The position numbers and the translations under genes are program-made. The notes beneath the pieces are model-generated. The model saw only the letters and a list, made by a program, of their open reading frames with translations. It did not search any database and had not been told where the DNA came from. Shown here one piece after another: positions 1-9,715 of a DNA stretch of 64,000 bases; the first letter of the stretch is position 1, and every line of letters starts with the position of its first letter. Origin of the DNA: Sepiola atlantica (taxonomy: Eukaryota; Mollusca; Cephalopoda; Sepiida; Sepiolidae); NCBI GenBank assembly GCA_963556195.1, contig CAUVYP010000583.1, positions 1-64,000 on the forward strand. Direction: 5' to 3'.

Positions 1-5
1 TTTTG

Positions 6-22
6 TTGTTAAATGTTAACAA
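6..22. repeat. Perfect 7-bp inverted repeat with 3-base loop, once per monomer
   Basis: TTGTTAA at 6-12 is the exact reverse complement of TTAACAA at 16-22, with ATG between. A single strand could form a short hairpin; duplex DNA could form a small cruciform. The inner part, GTTAA-ATG-TTAAC (8-20), has two GTTAA half-sites in mirror orientation with a 3-base centre. Most copies keep it intact. The common variants (A11 to C or T, T17 to A or C, A18 to T, G15 to T) break one pair or alter the loop. The same element recurs in nearly all of the roughly 1,300 monomers. Confidence 0.9.
14..21. repeat. 8-bp palindrome TGTTAACA (HpaI site), once per monomer
   Basis: TGTTAACA is self-complementary and contains GTTAAC, the HpaI recognition sequence. 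It also supplies the second of two TTAA tetramers per monomer (9-12 and 16-19). Variants at 15, 17 or 18 remove the site in a minority of monomers, so an HpaI digest should give a ladder stepping by 49/50 bp. Confidence 0.9.
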
Positions 23-40
23 TCATTACCTTGAATTGTT
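18..40. repeat. Second inverted pair AACAAT ... ATTGTT in each monomer
   Basis: AACAAT at 18-23 and its reverse complement ATTGTT at 35-40 flank an 11-base segment (24-34). This arm competes with the 6-22 hairpin because both use bases 18-22. AACAAT fits the known HMG-box/SOX core (A/T)(A/T)CAA(A/T). TTTGTT at 2-7 is a third match on the other strand. Such short AT-rich motifs are common by chance, so binding is only a possibility. Confidence 0.7.
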
Positions 41-98
41 GATTATTTGTTTTGTTGTTAAATGTTAACAATCATTACCTTGAATTGTTGATTATATG

Positions 99-148
99 TT
101 TTGTTGTTAAATGTTAACAATCATCACCTTTAATTGTTGATTTATATG
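99..148 (+). repeat. Reference 50-bp monomer with extra tail T
   Basis: The tail reads GATTTATATG, one T longer than the 49-bp form. It also carries T instead of G at monomer position 33 (TTTAATTG). The 49/50 length state is mixed throughout the array and is shared between duplicated blocks, so it is inherited with the copies and is not random sequencing slippage. Confidence 0.9.
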
Positions 149-836
149 TTTTGTTGTTAAATGTTAACAATCATCACCTTGAATTGTTGATTATATGTTT
201 TGTTGTTAAATGTTAACAATCATCACCTTGAATTGTTGATTATATGTTTTGTTGTTAAATGTTAACAATCATTACCTTGAATTGTTGATTATATGTTTTG
301 TTGTTCAATGTTAACAATCATTACCTTGAATTGTTGATTTATATGTTTTGTTGTTTAATGTTAACAATCATCACCTTGAATTGTTGATTATATGTTTTGT
401 TGTTAAATGTTAACAATCATCACCTTGAATTGTTGATTATATGTTTTGTTGTTTAATGTTAACAATCATCACCTTGAATTGTTGATTATATGTTTTGTTG
501 TTAAATGTTTACAATCATCACCTTGAATTGTTGATTATTTGTTTTGTTGTTAAATGTTAACAATCATTACCTTGAATTGTTGATTATTTGTTTTGTTGTT
601 AAATGTTAACAATCATTACCTTGAATTGTTGATTATATGTTTTGTTGTTAAATGTTAACAATCATCACCTTTAATTGTTGATTATATGTTTTGTTGTTAA
701 ATGTTTACAATCATCACCTTGAATTGTTGATTATATGTTTTGTTGTTAAATGTTAACAATCATTACCTTGAATTGTTGATTTATATGTTTTGTTGTTAAA
801 TGTTAACAATCATCACCTTGAATTGTTGATTATATG

Positions 837-885
837 TTTTGTTGTTAAATGTTTACAATCATCATCTTGAATTGTTGATGATATG
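837..885 (+). repeat. Example of the GATGATATG subfamily
   Basis: T44 is replaced by G (tail GATGATATG) and the next monomer starts ATTTG, with A instead of T at position 1. The two changes travel together in all cases I checked, crossing the monomer border I chose. About 38 such monomers occur (877, 1074, 2500, 2697, 3335, 3532, 6241, 7471, 7667 and onward to about 62913). Many come in pairs 196-197 bp apart, four monomers. Confidence 0.85.
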
Positions 886-1969
886 ATTTGTTGTTAAATG
901 TTAACAATCATTACCTTGAATTGTTGATTATATGTTTTGTTGTTAAATGTTAACAATCATTACCTTGAATTGTTGATTTATATGTTTTGTTGTTAAATGT
1001 TAACAATCATCACCTTGAATTGTTGATTATATGTTTTGTTGTTAAATGTTAACAATCATCACCTTGAATTGTTGATGATATGATTTGTTGTTAAATGTTA
1101 ACAATCATTACCTTGAATTGTTGATTATATGTTTTGTTGTTAAATGTTAACAATCATTACCTTTAATTGTTGATTATATGTTTTGTTGTTAAATGTTAAC
1201 AATCATCACCTTGAATTGGTGATTATATGTTTTGTTGTTAAATGTTAACAATCATCACCTTGAATTGTTGATTATATGTTTTGTTGTTAAATGTTTACAA
1301 TCATCACCTTGAATTGTTGATTATTTGTTTTGTTGTTAAATGTTAACAATCATTACCTTGAATTGTTGATTATTTGTTTTGTTGTTAAATGTTAACAATC
1401 ATTACCTTGAATTGTTGATTATATGTTTTGTTGTTCAATGTTAACAATCATCACCTTTAATTGTTGATTATATGTTTTGTTGTTAAATGTTTACAATCAT
1501 CACCTTGAATTGTTTATTTATATGTTTTGTTGTTTAATGTTAACAATCATTACCTTGAATTGTTGATTATACGTTTTGTTGTTAAATGTTAACAATCATC
1601 ACCTTGAATTGTTGATTGATATGTTTTGTTGTTAAATGTTAACAATCATCACCTTGAATTGTTGATTTATATGTTTTGTTGTTAAATGTTAACAATCATC
1701 ACCTTGAATTGTTGATTATATGTTTTGTTGTTAAATGTTAACAATCATCACCTTGAATTGTTGATTATATGTTTTGTTGTTAAATGTTAACAATCATTAC
1801 CTTGAATTGTTGATTATATGTTTTGTTGTTCAATGTTAACAATCATTACCTTGAAATGTTGATTTATATGTTTTGTTGTTTAATGTTAACAATCATCACC
1901 TTGAATTGTTGATTTATATGTTTTGTTGTTAAATGTTAACAATCATCACCTTGAATTGTTGATTATATG

Positions 1970-2780
1970 TTTTGTTGTTAAATGTTAACAATCATCACCT
2001 TGAATTGTTGATTATATGTTTTGTTGTTAAATGTTAACAATCATCACCTTGAATTGTTGATTATATGTTTTGTTGTTAAATTTTAACAATCATCACCTTG
2101 AATTGTTGATTATATGTTTTGTTGTTAAATGTTTACAATCATCACCTTGAATTGTTGATTATTTGTTTTGTTGTTAAATGTTAACAATCATTACCTTGAA
2201 TTGTTGATTATTTGTTTTGTTGTTAAATGTTAACAATCATTACCTTGAATTGTTGATTATATGTTTTGTTGTTAAATGTTAACAATCATCACCTTTAATT
2301 GTTTATTATATGTTTTGTTGTTAAATGTTTACAATCATCACCTTGAATTGTTGATTATATGTTTTGTTGTTAAATGTTAACAATCATTACCTTGAATTGT
2401 TGATTATATGTTTTGTTGTTAAATGTTAACAATCATCACCTTTAATTGTTTATTATATGTTTTGTTGTTAAATGTTTACAATCATCACCTTGAATTGTTG
2501 ATGATATGATTTGTTGTTAAATGTTAACAATCATTACCTTGAATTGTTGATTATATGTTTTGTTGTTAAATGTTAACAATCATTACCTTGAATTGTTGAT
2601 TTATATGTTTTGTTGTTAAATGTTAACAATCATCACCTTGAATTGTTGATTATATGTTTTGTTGTTAAATGTTAACAATCATCACCTTGAATTGTTGATG
2701 ATATGATTTGTTGTTAAATGTTAACAATCATTACCTTGAATTGTTGATTATATGTTTTGTTGTTAAATGTTAACAATCAT
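1970..2780 (+). repeat. 835-bp-period tandem block, copy 1 (17 monomers)
   Basis: Markers repeat 835 bp later: AAATTTTA at 2078 and 2913, and the paired GATGATATG tails at 2500/2697 and 3335/3532. The block also shares TTTAATTGTTTATTATATG-type monomers. The copies diverge on the left near 1970 and on the right near 2780. Confidence 0.8.
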
Positions 2781-2804
2781 CATTTTGAATTGTTGATTTA
2801 TATG

Positions 2805-3615
2805 TTTTGTTGTTAAATGTTAACAATCATCACCTTGAATTGTTGATTATATGTTTTGTTGTTAAATGTTAACAATCATCACCTTGAATTGTTGATTATA
2901 TGTTTTGTTGTTAAATTTTAACAATCATCACCTTGAATTGTTGATTATATGTTTTGTTGTTAAATGTTTACAATCATCACCTTGAATTGTTGATTATTTG
3001 TTTTGTTGTTAAATGTTAACAATCATTACCTTGAATTGTTGATTATTTGTTTTGTTGTTAAATGTTAACAATCATTACCTTGAATTGTTGATTATATGTT
3101 TTGTTGTTAAATGTTAACAATCATCACCTTTAATTGTTTATTATATGTTTTGTTGTTAAATGTTTACAATCATCACCTTGAATTGTTGATTATATGTTTT
3201 GTTGTTAAATGTTAACAATCATTACCTTGAATTGTTGATTATATGTTTTGTTGTTAAATGTTAACAATCATCACCTTTAATTGTTTATTATATGTTTTGT
3301 TGTTAAATGTTTACAATCATCACCTTGAATTGTTGATGATATGATTTGTTGTTAAATGTTAACAATCATTACCTTGAATTGTTGATTATATGTTTTGTTG
3401 TTAAATGTTAACAATCATTACCTTGAATTGTTGATTTATATGTTTTGTTGTTAAATGTTAACAATCATCACCTTGAATTGTTGATTATATGTTTTGTTGT
3501 TAAATGTTAACAATCATCACCTTGAATTGTTGATGATATGATTTGTTGTTAAATGTTAACAATCATTACCTTGAATTGTTGATTATATGTTTTGTTGTTA
3601 AATGTTAACAATCAT
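2805..3615 (+). repeat. 835-bp-period tandem block, copy 2
   Basis: This is the second copy of 1970-2780 at a constant 835-bp offset, separated by about 24 bp of unmatched monomer. It runs into the 4.1-kb module starting near 2880, so the two levels of repetition overlap. Confidence 0.8.
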
Positions 3616-3984
3616 TACCTTTAATTGTTGATTATATGTTTTGTTGTTAAATGTTAACAATCATCACCTTGAATTGGTGATTATAGGTTTTGTTGTTAAA
3701 TGTTAACAATCATCACCTTGAATTGTTGATTATATGTTTTGTTGTTAAATGTTAACAATCATTACCTTGAATTGTTGATTATATGTTGTGTTGTTAAATG
3801 TTAACAATCATTACCTTTAATTGTTGATTATATGTTTTGTTGTTAAATGTTAACAATCATTACCTTGAATTGTTGATTATATGTTTTGTTGTTAAATGTC
3901 AACAATCATTACCTTGAATTGTTTATTTATATGTTTTGTTGTTAAATGTTAACAATCATCACCTTGAATTGTTGATTATATGTT

Positions 3985-4033
3985 TTGTTGGTAAATGTTA
4001 ACAATAATCACCTTGAATTGTTGATTATATGTT
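3985..4033 (+). repeat. Example of the GGTAAATG / AATAATCACC subfamily
   Basis: T9 is replaced by G (TTGGTAAATG) and C24 by A (AATAATCACC) in the same monomer. Copies carrying both lie near 3990, 8175, 12508, 18416, 19891, 24670, 25457, 29744, 30679, 33187, 43374, 44015 and 57170. Several monomers near 10455, 23160, 28677, 45311, 47665, 50088 and 52505 keep only the second change, so the pair can be separated. Confidence 0.8.
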
Positions 4034-4611
4034 TTGTTGTTAAATGTTAACAATCATCACCTTGAATTGTTGATTATATGTTTTGTTGTTAAATGTAAAC
4101 AATCATTACCTTGAATTGTTGATTTATATGTTTTGTTGTTAAATGTTAACAATCATCACCTTAAATTGTTGATTATATGTTTTGTTGTTAAATGTTAACA
4201 ATCATCACCTTGAATTGTTGATTATATGTTTTGTTGTTAAATGTTAACAATCATTACCTTGAATTGTTTATTTATATGTTTTGTTGTTAAATGTTAACAA
4301 TCATCACCTTGAATTGTTGATTATATGTTTTGTTGTTAAATGTTAACAATCATTACCTTGAATTGTTGATTATATGTTTTGTTGTTAAATTTTAACAATC
4401 ATTACCTTTAATTGTTGATTATATGTTTTGTTGTTAAATGTTAACAATCATCACCTTGAATTGTTGATTATATGTTTTGTTGTTAAATGTTAACAATCAT
4501 TACCTTGAATTGTTGATTATATGTTTTGTTGTTAAATGTTAACAATCATTACCTTGAATTGTTGATTATATGTTTTGTTGTTAAATGTTAACAATCATTA
4601 CCTTGAATTGT

Positions 4612-4809
4612 TTATTTATATGTTTTGTTGTTTAATGTTAACAATCATTACCTTGAATTGTTGATTATACGTTTTGTTGTTAAATGTTAACAATCATTAC
4701 CTTGAATTGTTTATTTATATGTTTTGTTGTTTAATGTTAACAATCATTACCTTGAATTGTTGATTATACGTTTTGTTGTTAAATGTTAACAATCATCACC
4801 TTGAATTGT
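4612..4809 (+). repeat. 99-bp dimer duplicated in tandem
   Basis: The two-monomer unit beginning TTATTTATATG at 4612, followed by a TTTAATG monomer and ending in TATACG, is repeated at 4711. The corresponding place in the downstream copy (about 8.8 kb) has it once. This is a very recent, minimal unequal-exchange product. Confidence 0.75.
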
Positions 4810-7014
4810 TGATTTATATGTTTTGTTGTTAAATGTTAACAATCATCACCTTGAATTGTTGATTGATATGTTTTGTTGTTAAATGTTAACAATCATCACC
4901 TTGAATTGTTGATTTATATGTTTTGTTGTTAAATGTTAACAATCATCACCTTGAATTGTTGATTATATGTTTTGTTGTTAAATGTTAACAATCATCACCT
5001 TGAATTGTTGATTATATGTTTTGTTGTTAAATGTTAACAATCATTACCTTGAATTGTTGATTTATATGTTTTGTTGTTTAATGTTAACAATCATCACCTT
5101 GAATTGTTGATTATATGTTTTGTTGTTAAATGTTAACAATCATCACCTTGAATTGTTGATTATATGTTTTGTTGTTAAATGTTAACAATCATCACCTTGA
5201 ATTGTTAATTATATGTTTTGTTGTTAAATGTTTACAATCATCACCTTGAATTGTTGATTATTTGTTTTGTTGTTAAATGTTAACAATCATTACCTTGAAT
5301 TGTTGATTATTTGTTTTGTTGTTAAATGTTAACAATCATTACCTTGAATTGTTGATTATATGTTTTGTTGTTAAATGTTAACAATCATCACCTTTAATTG
5401 TTGATTATATGTTTTGTTGTTAAATGTTTACAATCATCACCTTGAATTGTTGATTATATGTTTTGTTGTTAAATGTTAACAATCATTACCTTGAATTGTT
5501 GATTTATATGTTTTGTTGTTAAATGTTAACAATCATCACCTTGAATTGTTGATTATATGTTTTGTTGTTAAATGTTAACAATCATCACCTTGAATTGTTT
5601 ATTTATATGTTTTGTTGTTAAATGTTAACAATCATCACCTTGAATTGTTGATTATATGTTTTGTTGGTAAATGTTAACAATCATTACCTTGAATTGTTGA
5701 TTTATATGTTTTGTTGTTAAATGTTAACAATCGTCACCTTAAATTGTTGATTATATGTTTTGTTGTTAAATGTTAACAATCATCACCTTGAATTGTTGAT
5801 GATATGTTTTGTTGTTAAATGTTAACAATCATTACCTTGAATTGTTGATTATATGTTTTGTTGTTAAATGTCAACAATCATTACCTTGAATTGTTGATTA
5901 TATGTTTTGTTGTTAAATGTTAACAATCATCACCTTGAATTGTTGATTATATGTTTTGTTGTTAAATGTAAACAATCATTACCTTGAATTGTTGATTTAT
6001 ATGTTTTGTTGTTAAATGTTAACAATCATCACCTTAAATTGTTGATTATATGTTTTGTTGTTAAATGTTAACAATCATCACCTTGAATTGTTGATGATAT
6101 GTTTTGTTGTTAAATGTTAACAATCATTACCTTGAATTGTTGATTTATATGTTTTGTTGTTAAATGTTAACAATCATCACCTTGAATTGTTGATTATATG
6201 TTTTGTTGTTAAATGTTAACAATCATCACCTTGAATTGTTGATGATATGATTTGTTGTTAAATGTTAACAATCATTACTTTGAATTGTTGATTATATGTT
6301 TTGTTGTTAAATGTTAACAATCATCACCTTGAATTGTTGATTATATGTTTTGTTGTTAAATGTTAACAATCATTACCTTGAATTGTTGATTATATGTTTT
6401 GTTGTTAAATGTTAACAATCATCACCTTGAATTGTTGATTATATGTTTTGTTGTTAAATGTTAACAATCATTACCTTGAATTGTTGATTATATGTTTTGT
6501 TGTTAAATGTTTACAATCATCACTTTGAATTGTTGATTATTTGTTTTGTTGTTAAATGTTAACAATCATCACCTTGAATTGTTGATTATATGTTTTGTTG
6601 TTAAATGTTAACAATCATCACCTTGAATTGTTGATTATATGTTTTGTTGTTAAATGTTAACAATCATCACCTTGAATTGTTGATTATATGTTTTGTTGTT
6701 AAATGTTAACAATCATCACCTTGAATTGTTTATTTATATTTTTTGTTGTTAAATGTTAACAATCATCACCTTGAATTGTTGATTATATGTTTTGTTGTTA
6801 AATTTTAACAATCATTACCTTGAATTGTTGATTATATGTTTTGTTGTTAAATTTTAACAATCATTACCTTTAATTGTTGATTATATGTTTTGTTGTTAAA
6901 TGTTAACAATCATCACCTTGAATTGTTGATTATATGTTTTGTTGTTAAATGTTAACAATCATCACCTTGAATTGTTGATTTATATGTTTTGTTGTTAAAT
7001 GTTAACAATCATCA

Positions 7015-9000
7015 CCTTGAATTGTTGATTATATGTTTTGTTGTTAAATTTTAACAATCATCACCTTGAATTGTTGATTATATGTTTTGTTGTTAAATGT
7101 TTACAATCATCACCTTGAATTGTTGATTATTTGTTTTGTTGTTAAATGTTAACAATCATCACCTTGAATTGTTGATTTATATGTTTTGTTGTTAAATGTT
7201 AACAATCATTACCTTGAATTGTTGATTTATATGTTTTGCTGTTAAATGTTAACAATCATCACCTTTAATTGTTTATTATATGTTTTGTTGTTAAATGTTT
7301 ACAATCATCACCTTGAATTGTTGATTATATGTTTTGTTGTTAAATGTTAACAATCATTACCTTGAATTGTTGATTTATATGTTTTGTTGTTAAATGTTAA
7401 CAATCATCACCTTGAATTGTTGATTATATGTTTTGTTGTTAAATGTTTACAATCATCACCTTGAATTGTTGATGATATGATTTGTTGTTAAATGTTAACA
7501 ATCATTACCTTGAATTGTTGATTATATGTTTTGTTGTTAAATGTTAACAATCATTACCTTGAATTGTTGATTATATGTTTTGTTGTTAAATGTTAACAAT
7601 CATCACCTTGAATTGTTGATTATATGTTTTGTTGTTAAATGTTAACAATCATCACCTTGAATTGTTGATGATATGATTTGTTGTTAAATGTTAACAATCA
7701 TTACCTTGAATTGTTGATTATATGTTTTGTTGTTAAATGTTAACAATCATTACCTTTAATTGTTGATTATATGTTTTGTTGTTAAATGTTAACAATCATC
7801 ACCTTGAATTGGTGATTATAGGTTTTGTTGTTAAATGTTAACAATCATCACCTTGAATTGTTGATTATATGTTTTGTTGTTAAATGTTAACAATCATTAC
7901 CTTGAATTGTTGATTATATGTTTTGTTGTTAAATGTTAACAATCATTACCTTTAATTGTTGATTATATGTTTTGTTGTTAAATGTTAACAATCATCACCT
8001 TGAATTGTTGATTTATATGTTTTGTTGTTAAATGTTAACAATCATTACCTTGAATTGTTGATTATATGTTTTGTTGTTAAATGTCAACAATCATTACCTT
8101 GAATTGTTTATTTATATGTTTTGTTGTTAAATGTTAACAATCATCACCTTGAATTGTTGATTATATGTTTTGTTGGTAAATGTTAACAATAATCACCTTG
8201 AATTGTTGATTATATGTTTTGTTGTTAAATGTTAACAATCATCACCTTGAATTGTTGATTATATGTTTTGTTGTTAAATGTAAACAATCATTACCTTGAA
8301 TTGTTGATTTATATGTTTTGTTGTTAAATGTTAACAATCATCACCTTAAATTGTTGATTATATGTTTTGTTGTTAAATGTTAACAATCATCACCTTGAAT
8401 TGTTGATGATATGTTTTGTTGTTAAATGTTAACAATCATTACCTTGAATTGTTTATTTATATGTTTTGTTGTTAAATGTTAACAATCATCACCTTGAATT
8501 GTTGATTATATGTTTTGTTGTTAAATGTTAACAATCATTACCTTGAATTGTTGATTATATGTTTTGTTGTTAAATTTTAACAATCATTACCTTTAATTGT
8601 TGATTATATGTTTTGTTGTTAAATGTTAACAATCATCACCTTGAATTGTTGATTATATGTTTTGTTGTTAAATGTTAACAATCATTACCTTGAATTGTTG
8701 ATTATATGTTTTGTTTTTAAATGTTAACAATCATTACCTTGAATTGTTGATTATATGTTTTGTTGTTAAATGTTAACAATCATTACCTTGAATTGTTTAT
8801 TTATATGTTTTGTTGTTTAATGTTAACAATCATTACCTTGAATTGTTGATTATACGTTTTGTTGTTAAATGTTAACAATCATCACCTTGAATTGTTGATT
8901 TATATGTTTTGTTGTTAAATGTTAACAATCATCACCTTGAATTGTTGATTTATATGTTTTGTTGTTAAATGTTAACAATCATCACCTTGAATTGTTGATT
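7015..9000 (+). repeat. About 4.1-kb-spaced higher-order module, copy 2
   Basis: It carries GGTGATTATAGG at 7811, GGTAAATG at 8175, a GTAAAC monomer and TATACG in the same order as copy 1. The distance from the first marker to the second is 364 bp, against 314 bp in copies 1 and 3. The difference is one 50-bp monomer. Confidence 0.75.
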
Positions 9001-9715
9001 TATATGTTTTGTTGTTAAATGTTAACAATCATTACCTTGAATTGTTGATTTATATATTTTGTTGTTAAATGTTAACAATCATCACCTTAAATTGTTGATT
9101 GATATGTTTTGTTGTTAAATGTTAACAATCGTCACCTTGAATTGTTGATTATATGTTTTGTTGTTAAATGTTAACAATCATCACCTTGAATTGTTGATTA
9201 TATGTTTTGTTGTAAAATGTTAACAATCATTACCTTGAATTGTTGATTATATGTTTTGTTGTTCAATGTTAACAATCATCACCTTGAATTGTTGATTATA
9301 TGTTTTGTTGTTAAATGTTAACAATCATCACCTTGAATTGTTGATTATTTGTTTTGTTGTTAAATGTTAACAATCATTACCTTGAATTGTTGATTATATG
9401 TTTTGTTGTTAAATGTTAACAATCATTACCTTGAATTGTTGATTATATGTTTTGTTGTTAAATGTTAACAATCATCACCTTGAATTGTTGATTATATGTT
9501 TTGTTGTTAAATGTTAACAATCATCACCTTGAATTGTTGATTATATGTTTTGTTGTTAAATGTTAACAATCATCACCTTGAATTGTTTATTTATATGTTT
9601 TGTTGTTAAATGTTAACAATCATCACCTTGAATTGTTGATTATATGTTTTGTTGTAAAATGTTAACAATCATCACCTTGAATTGTTGATTATATGTTTTG
9701 TTGTTAAATGTTAAC
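8955..9715 (+). repeat. Duplicated block, copy 1 (offset 7,975 bp)
   Basis: Markers in constant order and spacing are CACCTTAAATTG with GATTGATATG at 9097, CGTCACC at 9130, TGTAAAATG at 9211, GTTCAATG at 9261 and a second GTAAAATG at 9651. All recur exactly 7,975 bp downstream. Confidence 0.8.

Larger units (their letters stand above)
1..49 (+). repeat. Reference 49-bp monomer (phase used for all monomer positions)
   Basis: I set position 1 at the first T of the run before GTTGTTAA. Landmarks are: TTTTGTTG at 1-8; TTGTTAA at 6-12; ATG at 13-15; TTAACAA at 16-22; TCAT at 23-26; a C or T at 27; ACC at 28-30; TTGAATTGTTG at 31-41; and a variable tail at 42-49. This copy has T at 27 and the tail ATTATTTG; the commonest tail is ATTATATG. 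TTGTTG occurs twice (3-8 and 36-41), hinting that the unit may have grown from a shorter element, though the rest does not align well enough to be sure. Confidence 0.95.
1..1513 (+). repeat. Long-range duplicated block, copy 1 (offset 31,360 bp)
   Basis: This stretch aligns base for base, without indels, to 31361-32873. By eye I find four differences: T/A at 453, a C/A at 1436, T/C at 1185 (partner 32545) and C/A at 1351 (partner 32711). The block includes the variant pair at 302 and 353 (CAATG then TTTAATG), the rare CATCTTG at 863 and a GATGATATG tail at 877. The match ends near 1514, where this copy reads GTTTATTTATATG and the partner GTTGATTATATG. The left end is cut by the window, so the true copy may be longer. 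Confidence 0.85.
2880..4900 (+). repeat. About 4.1-kb-spaced higher-order module, copy 1
   Basis: Rare markers are the GGTGATTATAGG tail at 3676, GGTAAATG at 3990 with AATAATCACC after it, the GTAAAC monomer near 4097, CACCTTAAATTG and TATACG tails near 4670. The same order recurs from about 7015. Offset is 4,135 bp before, and 4,185 bp after, one 50-bp monomer present in copy 2 but not here. Inside it a 99-bp dimer is duplicated at 4612-4809. Confidence 0.75.

Noticed and set aside
6..22. Hairpin as transcription terminator or tRNA-like element
   Set aside because: The stem is seven mostly A-T pairs with a 3-base loop and no associated gene. It is too weak and too frequent for a terminator and lacks any tRNA feature.
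40..49. TATA-like promoter in the ATTATATG tail
   Set aside because: It is part of each monomer in an AT-rich repeat, with no gene downstream; nothing supports promoter use.
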